From Bimastos eiseni (lineage: Eukaryota > Annelida > Clitellata > Crassiclitellata > Lumbricidae): a stretch of 64,000 nt of DNA. Under the pieces are notes generated by a model. The model made no database searches. It was given only the letters and a program-made list of their open reading frames with translations, and was not told the DNA's origin. The stretch spans positions 29,171,513-29,235,512 of the forward strand of contig OY365817.1 in the NCBI GenBank assembly GCA_959347315.1. The letters are read 5' to 3'. Within the stretch, counting starts at the first letter, position 1. Each line of letters begins with the position of its first letter. Of this stretch, positions 55,005 through 64,000 are shown in pieces. Position numbers and translations under genes: made by a program.

Positions 55005-56348
55005 CTATGAAAAGGATCATATATCTAAGTAGAAGTTGGATTGATGAAATGAATTACGCTGTTTGGGGACAGTTTTAAGTGCTTCTTGAGTACATTGCTT
55101 GTCGTTAATTTTTGGGATGCTAAAACCACAAAATTACTTAAATGAGACTATTAAGTACAGGACGGCCTCACGTCATGTTCAGTTTTATGTCATTAGATTA
55201 GTCTAAAAGAATCCACAGTGATAAAGTGAATAGCATTTCCGGTTGGCTTATTCCTCCTCACACACAGAAATCGGTTCCACTTCAAACGCACGGAAATAAA
55301 GTCACTATTTACTCTGCACATTTAATTTTTTTTCACTTATCTTCAAAAACACAAACGGAAATGCATTTGTTCTGTAAACAAGATGCGAATTCGTAACAGC
55401 ACGCCAGATGGCAGCTCCAGACTTAGTTTTCAGCCTGTAATGTAACCCTATTATGTAAACCTTTGAAATTTCTCAGCGCCCCATAAATTCCGCGTCAGAG
55501 AGACCCGCTTATAAACCGGTGCAATATCGAATTCAGTCCGCAATGACGAGGCAGCTCTGTCCACTACGGTGCCAGGTCAGAATCTCAGTCTCAGAGGGTG
55601 GGAGGGCGGAGGCAAGCCGACATCTTATGGGTGCCAGGACCGTGGACGTTGCCCTCCTCCTTTCTGTGTGGTTAAAGTTGAGTGGTAATACATAACGATG
55701 AGGGTTCGACAATCGACATCCGCCAGCTCCATAAGGTTGACTCAGGTAGTGGCTACACCACTTCCTAGGGAGTGATGGTATCATGAGCAGCTGCAGTAGG
55801 ACCAATCGACGCCTAATTGGCTGCCCGACAGTGTAACTGCCAAATCAACTCTTGTTTAACTTGTTATCAGATGTTCACGCTATTTCATTTAAACGTACTG
55901 TGGTTTGTCTATTTTATTGATTAAACGAATATTATTATTGCTTCTGGGACATGACACTTTTGGCCTCGACTAGTTAGTGGTGGACTGCGTTTATGGACTG
56001 CGATTCAACTACTCTCACGAGTGATCCCTGGAAAAGGCCTACACCAAATATATAAGGTATATCTTACGCCATGCCTAGAACTGATCGCCATATTGTTAAG
56101 AAGAAACCACTCTGATAACTAATAGTTTGACGGACTAACAACGGAACCTCAACACAAAGCCTACACGGCATGTGTCGGTGAAACTTAAAACTACATAATT
56201 AATCAATAAATTATCAATTAATCAGCCAATTAATGAATTTTAGTGTAAAATTTAATTAACCGGCCGGTGTATTTACAACGTCACGCATTAGGTTAGTTGA
56301 CCTACGCCATCTGTCAGTTGAATCTTTCAGGACCGCCATCAGTCGTAA

Positions 56349-59300
56349 CTATTTGCATCTGCGAACGGTGACATTTCTACGGCAGCTTTCGCATTTCACC
56401 TCACAGCACCAGAAGAACTTGCACCTACAGTTGCTGACGACCTTCACCCTAACTTTCCGATACCCTCGACCGCAGCAGAGAATATCACAACCACCCACCC
56501 CGCTGTCCTCCTGGTCACAGTCCCTACCCTTCGTCCCTAAAACACCCTCAGCGGGGTTCGATCGGCAGTAATTGGGTGAATGCTGTGAAAACACGATGTC
56601 CTCTGATTCTGGGTCCTTGAAGCTGTGCCCTGCTGCTGGGGTCATCAGTGACCCCTCGGGGTTTCCCACCGTCACCTGGACAGCCCCGTCGTACCGCTCC
56701 TTGAGTCGTTCACCGACGTCTTGGAAGAAAGGCATTCGCAGCCAACACGTCTGGAGACCACATGACCCGGACAGACCATGACACTTACACAGACGACGCA
56801 TGTAGTTCCTCGTAGACTGAATAGAAGATAAAAGAGACAAGGAAGAGTTAGGACCAACCGATTAAGACATCAACTAACAACAGGTTAAGACCACCTTTTA
56901 TTCAGAGTAAAGATCAGTTGAGACAGAAGGACCAATTTAAGAAAAAGGAAAGACCAGGACCAATTTGAGACCAAGACCATTCAAAATCTAAACCAATTTT
57001 CTGCTATTAAACTAATCAATCACAAAATCATGAATTTTTTGCAAATGGACTATTTTCTTAACTTCTCACTTCCTTCTGACCATCTCCGTCTGACATTCTG
57101 AACCTCTGATTACAAGCCGTTGACTTTTAGACAACGAATGCGTTAATATGAGGGACATTAATTGAAGGCGCTATGTTAAGTAGCTTCATAAAAACACACA
57201 CTATCCACATACGCAACAAAAACACGCACAGAACTATACAAATCCGAACTGAATCTAAACTGAATCCATTGTAAATCCGTCGCGAATTCTACTCTCCCTC
57301 CACCTAATCCAATCCCCACCTCAACCTATGGTCCCCTCTCCCCATCTGATCATCATGGTACCCTCTCCTCATACCCACCAATCTTCCTGCTTCGTTGTTA
57401 TGGCGATGTATCATCATCCGAAAATCGTTGGCTGACGTCGTCGTTGACCTCTGTTTGACCTCTTCGCTGAAGTCCTTGGCCTTGACATATGCGAAGGCGA
57501 CGTCGTCGTTGCACCCTCCCCAGACCCACTGCCCGTCATCAGGGACATTGTCCTCGGTCGCTTGTCCTCCGCAGGCGCAGGTCAAGAGCAGGGCTGCTGA
57601 ACAGGCCTCCGCTATTGACTGAAGGATGGCAGCGGAAACGATAGCTCGGAAAATACCAGACTCACGGGTGGCTGTTGGTGATGATAACGAACAACGACAA
57701 TCGTCATCATCATTATCTTATGAATGCATCATCATCAAAAAGAATCACTTCATCATCATCATCGTCATAATAGTAACATTGCAGAGCCTCCTTTTGTGAC
57801 GATATTAAATTTGACAGCTTCTGAAAATGAAGTATAATGAAAAAATACAAATGTGTGTTTGTGTTTATACAATTATTATAGATTTAAGCATTTATGCATT
57901 ACTTTATATGTAGCAATACACACACACACACACACCACATGAATATATATATATATAATATGTATAATTATATTTGTACATGTATATCTATGGTGTTCTG
58001 TACCTGCCGTCATGAGTTTTCCGAATGCTCCTCGTTCCGTGGAGCAGTTCCACCGACTGAATCGGAATCGTTCCTGACATTCGTCGACGGCCATCTTTAG
58101 ACCAGAAGCGATGACCTCAACGATTTCCGGTTCCTTCTGGCACAGCTTGTGCTGCTGCTGCGGTCTGTTCCCAGAAGCCCTTGCGCGTCGACAGATGATG
58201 TTGGCGTCGTAGGGATACTGGTTCCAGGCAGATGCTCTGAAATTTATGACAACGCTATATCAAAGGCAGTTCATGTGACATCAGAGGTTGCATAATTATG
58301 AGTGCAGGAAGAAGAAGAAAGGAAGGAGGAGGAGGAGGAGAAGGAGAAAGAAGGAAGAAAAGGAGGAGGAGAAAGAAGAAGGAAAAGGAGGAGGAGGAAG
58401 AAGGAGGAAAGGAAGAGGAGAAAGAAGAAGGAAAAGGAGGAGGAGGAAGAAGGAGGAAAGGAAGAGGAGAAAGAAGAAGGAAAAGGAGGAGGAAGAAGGA
58501 GGAAAGGAGGAGGAGGAAGAAGGAGGAAAAGGAGGAGGAGAAAGAAGAAGGAAAAGGAGGAGGAAACAGATGGAGGAAAAGGAGGACGAGGAAGAAGGAG
58601 GAAAAGGAGGACGAGGAAGAAGAAGGAAAAGGAGAAGGAAGCAGATGGAGGAAAAGGAGGAGAAGGCAGAATTAGGAAAAGAAGGAGGAGGAAGAAGGAG
58701 AGGAAAAGTAAATGAAAGGAGGAGGAGGAGGAGGAGGAGAAAGAGGATGGGAGAGGAGGTTATGTAAAGGAGGAGGAGAAGGGGAAAGGAGTACGGAAGA
58801 GGAAGAGGAAGAAGCAGACAATCGTTGGCTCAGTCATGTGAACGAATTATGTTAACGACTCCACTTTCCTAGCCTCGGCTTATTAGAGCGGATGTTGGAC
58901 CTTTCTCACTACCTCGCAGTCTCATCATCCCACCGATAGTGTACGGTCGGTGTACTCATCACGACCGATTTGGCTATTGATGCCGATGGTGAATAAATCT
59001 CGATGAAAGATATTTCAAGTTTGATGGAGATGTTAACAGGAACAATCGTACTCTGAACATTTCCCACTTAATTGAAGTCACAGGAAACAGCATCTATAAA
59101 GGCGCTAAATAAAAATAAAATCGAGACTTAGTTTCCTTGAAGGAGGAAAGAGTGATTGGAGTTGAGATCGGTGATTGAACCTTCGCAGCCAAAATCATAA
59201 AAACGGAAGTTGATAGGCAAAAAGTAGTTAGACGATCTGGACCCAGGACAAACTTATGGTTACTGTAGGAGGTACGACAGGCAGGAATAAAGGAAGGAAG

Positions 59301-62300
59301 CAAGGAAGGCGGACAAAGGGAGGGAGGGATGTAGCGAGGGAGGGAGGGAGAAATATGCAGAGACAGACAGAGACTGAGAGAAGCAGAGATAGCAGAGAGA
59401 GAGAGAGAAAGAAAAAAATTGGAATTCCTGTGTATAGTCCGGTTGATGTTTGAAGCGAATAAATCCTGATGTTATGGTCAATTCACTTCAACCACTTCAA
59501 ATGATTATCCTCTTTTCCAGCTGGAGAGCCATTCCACCCTCCTCCGATCCCAACGACTCCCCTCGCTCACCGCCTCCCTCTCTGGTTCTCTCCCACCCAC
59601 ACGCCCCACACCCCTCCGGCCCTCACTTCTGAAACCTGGCGTGATAGAGACTGCGAAGGAAGAGGCAACGCGGACAGACGGATGCATATAGACAGAGATA
59701 AACAGACAAACACAGAGGCGGGTACATACAGACAAGCAGACTGACAAACAGAAAAGCAGACAGACACAGAGGCAGACAAAAATCATTTCGCCCGTCTCAC
59801 TCTTTGATTCCATATTCCTAGTATTGGACCAAAGAACAACAACTTCCTCCCTCCTTCCCAATTCCTCCTTCCTCTCTTCCATCTTCCCTATTCCTCCTTC
59901 CTTCTTCCCTATTCCTCCTTCCTTCTTCCCTATTCCTCCTTCCTTCTTCCCTATCCTCCTTCCTTCTTCCCTATTCCTCCTTCCTTCTTCCCTATCCTCT
60001 TTCCTCTCTTCCTTCTTCCCTATTCCTCCTTCCTCTCTCTCTCCTTCCCTATTGCTCCTTCCTCTCTTCTTTCTACCCTATTTCTCCTTCCTTCCTTCCT
60101 CCTTCCTTATTCCTCCTTTCCTTCTTCCCTATTCCACCTTGCTCCCTTCCTTCTTCCCTATTCCACCTTCCTCCCTTCCTTCTTCCCTATTCCTTCTTTC
60201 TTCCTCCCTCCTTCCCTATTCCTCCTTCCTCTCTTCTTTCTACCCTATTTCTCCTTCCTTCCTTCCTCCTTCCTTATTCCTCCTTTCCTTCTTCCCTATT
60301 CCACCTTGCTCCCTTCCTTCTTCCCTATTCCACCTTCCTCCCTTCCTTCTTCCCTATTCCTTCTTTCTTCCTCCCTCCTTCCCTATTCCTCCTTCCTCTC
60401 TTCTTGCTACCCTATCCCTCCTTCCTTCCTCCATCCTTCCATATTCATCTTTCCTTCCTCCCTACGCCCGTCCCCTCTCCCCTCTCCATTCCTTCTCCTT
60501 TGCTGCGTCGTTTCGTAGGGGGAATAATTCCTTTACGTTATTCTATGACAGATGTGGATCAGAGACAAGAAGCGTAATTACAGTGAAGGCTAATTTCAGA
60601 CAGACTTAAGTAGCGCAAAGTAAGACAGAGCAATTTAAGGGGCAAAGGAAGCACAGAGTTTCATGCCAGCCATCATTTATATAGCTCCCTTAATTACATG
60701 TAGCTCATCAGATGGATTTCCACTTTATGATGTAACTTATGTCAATTAAGGTTGGATCATCGTGTAGTGTAGGTCTATTCGTGCACTGGGTAGCAATAAG
60801 TTCATTACTCTCACAAGTAGTCCTAAATTTTAGCAGTTTCGGTTGATATTATGCCGTATACGATAACTCCATGTATAAGGGATTGCTCAATTTGAAAACC
60901 AATGAATCTGGTGACTTTTGGTCATTATTACTTTCCTCATCGGTACGTTATTCAAGTTGAGCGTTACCTGGATTTTTGATATCATATGTTTACGAAGGGA
61001 ACTAAATATAATGTAGTTCGTCTAAGCGATCTACAGTCTATGTCTTTTCAATGACAGCTTATTTTATTTGAACCAGTCACTAACATGCTCGAGTTCTTGA
61101 TAAACTATTTAAAATAATTTATCACCTGAACTATGGGAGGCAAAGATATTTGTGTCATCAGCAAACAGAATTGGAGCACGTTAGAGACATTAGGCTGGTC
61201 ATTAGTAAAGATTAATAAAAGTAATGGCCCCAAGATGGAACTTTGTGGAACTCCATATTTGAGAAGACTAAGCGAGATGTAAGGCCATTACATTTTGCCT
61301 GTGGGTATCGATTAGTAAGGCAACTTTTGAACGTATCAAGAGTTGCGTGTACAGTGTATCCCACAGATACTATGTTTGATTGCGTATCTTAATGAGTAAG
61401 AAATCGTGATTGATTGTGTAGAAAGCATTTGCAACATCAATTAATAAACCTCAGGGATGTGATCTCGAGACCGCGGTCTTGGTCTCGAGACCGGAGAACT
61501 GCGGTCTTGGTCTTGGTCTTGGACCTCTCGAAGTTTTGGTCTCGTGCCCAACACTGAAAAACCTAGAGAATATTCATTACGATCTATTTCGGCCGATATA
61601 TACGTTATCCTGCACCTAAGGAGTGACATCAACATGGAGTGGTCTGGTTGAAAATCGTTTTGAAATGGACAAAGAACACCTCTTTGATTGATTTAAATCA
61701 AAGAAGTGAAAATACATAACTTTTTCAAATCATTTAGAAAAGCAGAGTAAAGTATAACTACTTGTAATTGGTCTGTATTTGACAACATGGCCTTTATTTT
61801 CTCGTTTTAAAACTGGAGTCATTTTAGCTATCTTTTATGGGCTAGGCCTATAGGTAGGGCCTATGTAAGGCAAATTCAGGATTTGGTGGGGCCTACTTAT
61901 ACAGGAGTTTGAAATATATTTGCATGATTTATATTTTTAGACCCCACGAGAGTAGCTAGCAAGAGCTTACGAAAGACAATGAGCAATCTGGAAAATCAAT
62001 TCGGCATTTTCAGGAGTAAGTATGCGAGTCAAAGAAGGAAACCATGCGACTTGGTTTTCAAGTGGCGCTATAGACGTTTGGGAGATCACGATTACGATTA
62101 CGAAACGATATATTGGAACCATCAATGAATGTTGCTGATGAAGCTAAAACTGTAGATCGCAAATCGTCTGAAAGCAGACGGAAGTTCATTGTTAGCATTG
62201 TTTCGAAACAAGGGAATTGCTGTAAAATATACTTTACCACATGTAACACAGCAGGGGCGTCAACTTCCCCCCCCCCCCCCCCCAACCTCCTAACTGATGG

Positions 62301-63029
62301 AGGCAAACCCCAGGTCCCCAGAGTTAGGAAAGCAAGATATTCCCCTAAGACTACCCCCTCCCACCTAAAATTGGATGCATTTGCTTTCTGACCCCCTATG
62401 TGGACGCCATGGTATAGCACAGCGGCGCGTAGCACAAGTAATTGTGCACTCCTGTGATACGAGCCTAACATAACATTTTGCACAAAAATTATGCATAGAA
62501 TTATTGTGAGATGTGGATTTTGACGCGAAACGTCCCACCTACGCCAAGAAAATAGTTCCTCGTTTGTCGCAACAATTTTTACAAAAAATAATAATTTTTG
62601 CGTGACCCAAAATCCGCACCTCTTGATAATACCATGAATAATGCATGGTCCGCACTCTATGTTTGTGTCAAATATCGCACAATAGTTCGATATTACGGAG
62701 CTATTCCGCCGAACAAAAACAATTGTCAAGATAAATGATCCTGGAACTGGCGCTATCAGAGTGCGAGTAATGACGGAATTTTATGTGGTTTGGTATATAA
62801 TAGAAGTGGGTGTTGATTCAGGGCAGATGATGAGGGATGATTATAATGAAATGTAGAGGATGAGTATGAGGACTTACCGCCATTGACCCGTGACGCTGAT
62901 GAGGCAGAGCACGGTGAGTAGGATGGTGAGAAGAGCAGTTTGCAGAGACAGACGACGAGAATCGTTCGATTCGCATGATAGGAAAGATCGATCGTTCACT
63001 GACTGATCAATGTGATCGATTACAGACAT
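56349..63029 (-). CDS. WNT6: Wnt ligand, best matched to Wnt6
   Basis: Secreted lipid-modified Frizzled ligand. Four exons in transcript order: 63029-62878, 58236-58004, 57671-57379, 56816-56349. All phases fit and give 381 residues (human WNT6 is 365). Exon 1 has a charged N-terminus of about 28 residues, then the hydrophobic signal segment TALLTILLTVLCLISVTG. Exon 2 has ICRRAR, LCQKEPEIV and ECQERFRFSRWNC; the LCQ-EPE-V wording is characteristic of Wnt6. Exon 3 has TRESGIFRAI, WVWGGCNDDVAF and HNNEAGRL. Exon 4 has CKCHGLSGSC with the acylated serine, LCCGRGYR, CRCKFFWCCEVKCESC and a terminal RRCK. Family membership as a Wnt is near certain; assignment to Wnt6 rather than WntA is strong but made without a tree. 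Intron 1 (4.6 kb) holds long purine/pyrimidine tracts and LINE remains. AATAAA on this strand at 55918-55913 could end the transcript. Confidence 0.87.
58318..58795 (+). repeat. Polypurine GGA/GAAG tract in Wnt6 intron 1
   Basis: AGGAGGAGGAAGAAGGAGGAA-type degenerate array directly upstream (gene sense: downstream of intron start) of Wnt6 exon 2. Lys/Glu/Arg-rich open frames here are artefacts. Confidence 0.95.
58857..59005. repeat. Dispersed repeat family A, copy 4
   Basis: Contains CTTTCCTAGCCTCGGCTTA, CCCACCGATAGTGTACGGTC and GTGTACTCATCACGACCGAT, aligned with the other family A copies. Confidence 0.72.
59845..60460 (+). repeat. Polypyrimidine TTCC/TTCTTCCCTATTCC array
   Basis: Units of CCTTCTTCCCTATTCCTC, including a duplicated block of about 175 bp (60065-60240 repeated near 60240-60415). 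Confidence 0.95.
60640..61990 (-). mobile_element. LINE (non-LTR retrotransposon) relic, reverse transcriptase region
   Basis: Minus strand from about 61850 reads KIAKMTPVLKRENKGHVVKY then RPIT, a thumb-proximal LINE RT block. ISAEIDRNEYSLGF follows, and LIDVANAFYTINHDFLL resumes after a DNA element insertion. Near 61170 comes LFADDTNIFASHSS, the catalytic FADD box, and near 61080 ELEHVSDWFK. Stops and frameshifts are frequent. The end near 60690 has an AGCTATATAAAT tail. Wording fits the Jockey/CR1-like clades; the exact clade is not resolved. Confidence 0.85.
61452..61556. mobile_element. 105-bp hAT-like MITE inserted in the LINE
   Basis: Termini CAGGGATGTG and CCCAACACTG. Target duplication ataaacct (61444-61451) and aaaaacct (61557-61564). 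Interior has GGTCTCGAGACC and repeated GGTCTTGGTCTT. The LINE RT frame is continuous across it once the element is removed. Confidence 0.85.
62252..62410. mobile_element. Possible small hAT-like element
   Basis: Starts CAGGGGCGTCAACTTCC with a long C run and ends CCCTATGTGGACGCCATG; the ends are imperfect inverted copies. No convincing target duplication. Lies in Wnt6 intron 1. Confidence 0.4.
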
Positions 63030-63551
63030 CTTAATCTTCTTCCTCTTCTTCCTCGAGCGTCCAAAACGCGCCGAGCATCCTAGGAACTCTCTCTTTCTCT
63101 TCAGAGATCGCTTTGCTACGGATGCTAATTCCAACAGCAGCAGTAGCAACATTTGCGGAAGAGGAAGAAGGGGAAGAGGAAGAAGGGGAAGAGGAAGAAG
63201 AAGGGGAAGAGGAAGAAGGGGAAGAGGAAGAAGAGGAGGAGAAGAGATTAGGGGCGCCAAAGATGCTGCAGTGGATAGGGCAGATGGCGATGCAAATGGT
63301 TTCTCCATTAGCGTTTTTATTGTCTTTGAGAAACTTGGTCGTCCAATGAATGCTCTTCGATGATCATCGAAAGGCGACTTATGACCGACGCTGCGACGGT
63401 TTTATGGGACATTGAGACGAAGCGCCGCTCAGATAAACCGACGAAAAGACCACAGAAGCAGCCAATGCACTCTACAACGGGAACAGCAGAGCCCATCGTA
63501 TACACCTCTGCCAGGCAAATATCATCAAGTGAATACCTACATCTGTCTCTG

Positions 63552-63555
<4 letters not shown>
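63030..63555 (-). promoter_or_regulatory. Wnt6 5' flank
   Basis: Sequence upstream of the Wnt6 ATG. Contains a GAAGAGGAAGAAGGGGAAGA-type tract at 63155-63242. The minus-strand frame stays open upstream of the ATG, but the encoded Leu/Pro run reflects the repeat. No promoter element identified. Confidence 0.4.

Positions 63556-64000
<445 letters not shown>

Larger units (their letters stand above)
49407..56348. other. Convergent spacer, Bcl-2 gene to Wnt6
   Basis: The Bcl-2 3' UTR should begin at 49407; ATTAAA at about 50035 is one candidate signal. No further gene recognised. Present are GACTAGGCATACGCAC-type tandem units at 52380-52450, a GA run at 53229-53255, repeats listed separately, and SINE-like tails near 53720-53795 (+) and 55435-55600 (minus; tRNA-like head near 55600). 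Confidence 0.5.

Noticed and set aside
55533..55805. 90-residue minus-strand open frame downstream of Wnt6
   Set aside because: Overlaps a degraded tRNA-like SINE head near 55600 and shows no protein family.
58288..58767. Lys/Glu/Arg-rich open frames
   Set aside because: Polypurine repeat inside Wnt6 intron 1.
62058..62729. 223-residue minus-strand open frame in Wnt6 intron 1
   Set aside because: Contains the low-complexity C run of a probable small element and no recognisable domain; kept out for lack of support, though its length is notable.

Overview
This is nuclear DNA from an animal, most likely a marine invertebrate that I cannot name from the window. The genes carry many introns with conserved GT-AG borders and phases. 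The protein families are metazoan (Wnt, Bcl-2, FAPP2-type lipid transfer protein). Introns and spacers are packed with hAT-like DNA transposons, LINE and SINE remains and long microsatellites. There is one 200-base N gap. I found no rRNA, functional tRNA, CRISPR array or prokaryotic feature.

Layout. (1) 679-7178, + strand: the 3' two thirds of a cystathionine beta-synthase gene (copy 1; its 5' exons lie left of the window). (2) 7179-15033: spacer with a decayed coding relic, hairpins and repeats. (3) 15034-23464, + strand: a complete second cystathionine beta-synthase gene of 15 coding exons (549 codons), including a heme-binding N-terminus. (4) 26580-37771, - strand: a 12-exon FAPP2/PLEKHA8-type glycolipid transfer gene with an N-terminal PH domain and a C-terminal GLTP domain; two one-base frameshifts fall in the GLTP exons. 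(5) 39988-49406, + strand: a two-exon anti-apoptotic Bcl-2/Bcl-w-like gene with an 8.9 kb intron. That intron holds several unassigned, coding-looking segments. (6) 56349-63029, - strand: a four-exon Wnt gene, best matched to Wnt6. (7) 63030-64000: a purine-rich segment and a long CT microsatellite upstream of Wnt6.

The CBS pair is a head-to-tail tandem duplication with the same intron positions, and one exon pair looks recently homogenised. PLEKHA8 and the Bcl-2 gene are divergent across a 2.2 kb spacer. CBS copy 2/PLEKHA8 and Bcl-2/Wnt6 are convergent. The five genes act in unrelated processes (transsulfuration, Golgi glycolipid transport, apoptosis control, Wnt signalling), so the cluster shows chromosomal neighbourhood rather than a pathway.

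The most interesting structures are two minisatellites that copied a 3' splice site together with the start of the following CBS exon, a poly-Q insertion in the CBS heme loop, a perfect 90-bp-arm hairpin in the last CBS intron, nested hAT insertions, and a small DNA element sitting inside a LINE reverse transcriptase. All exon borders were read by eye from reading frames and splice consensus; none is backed by transcript data.
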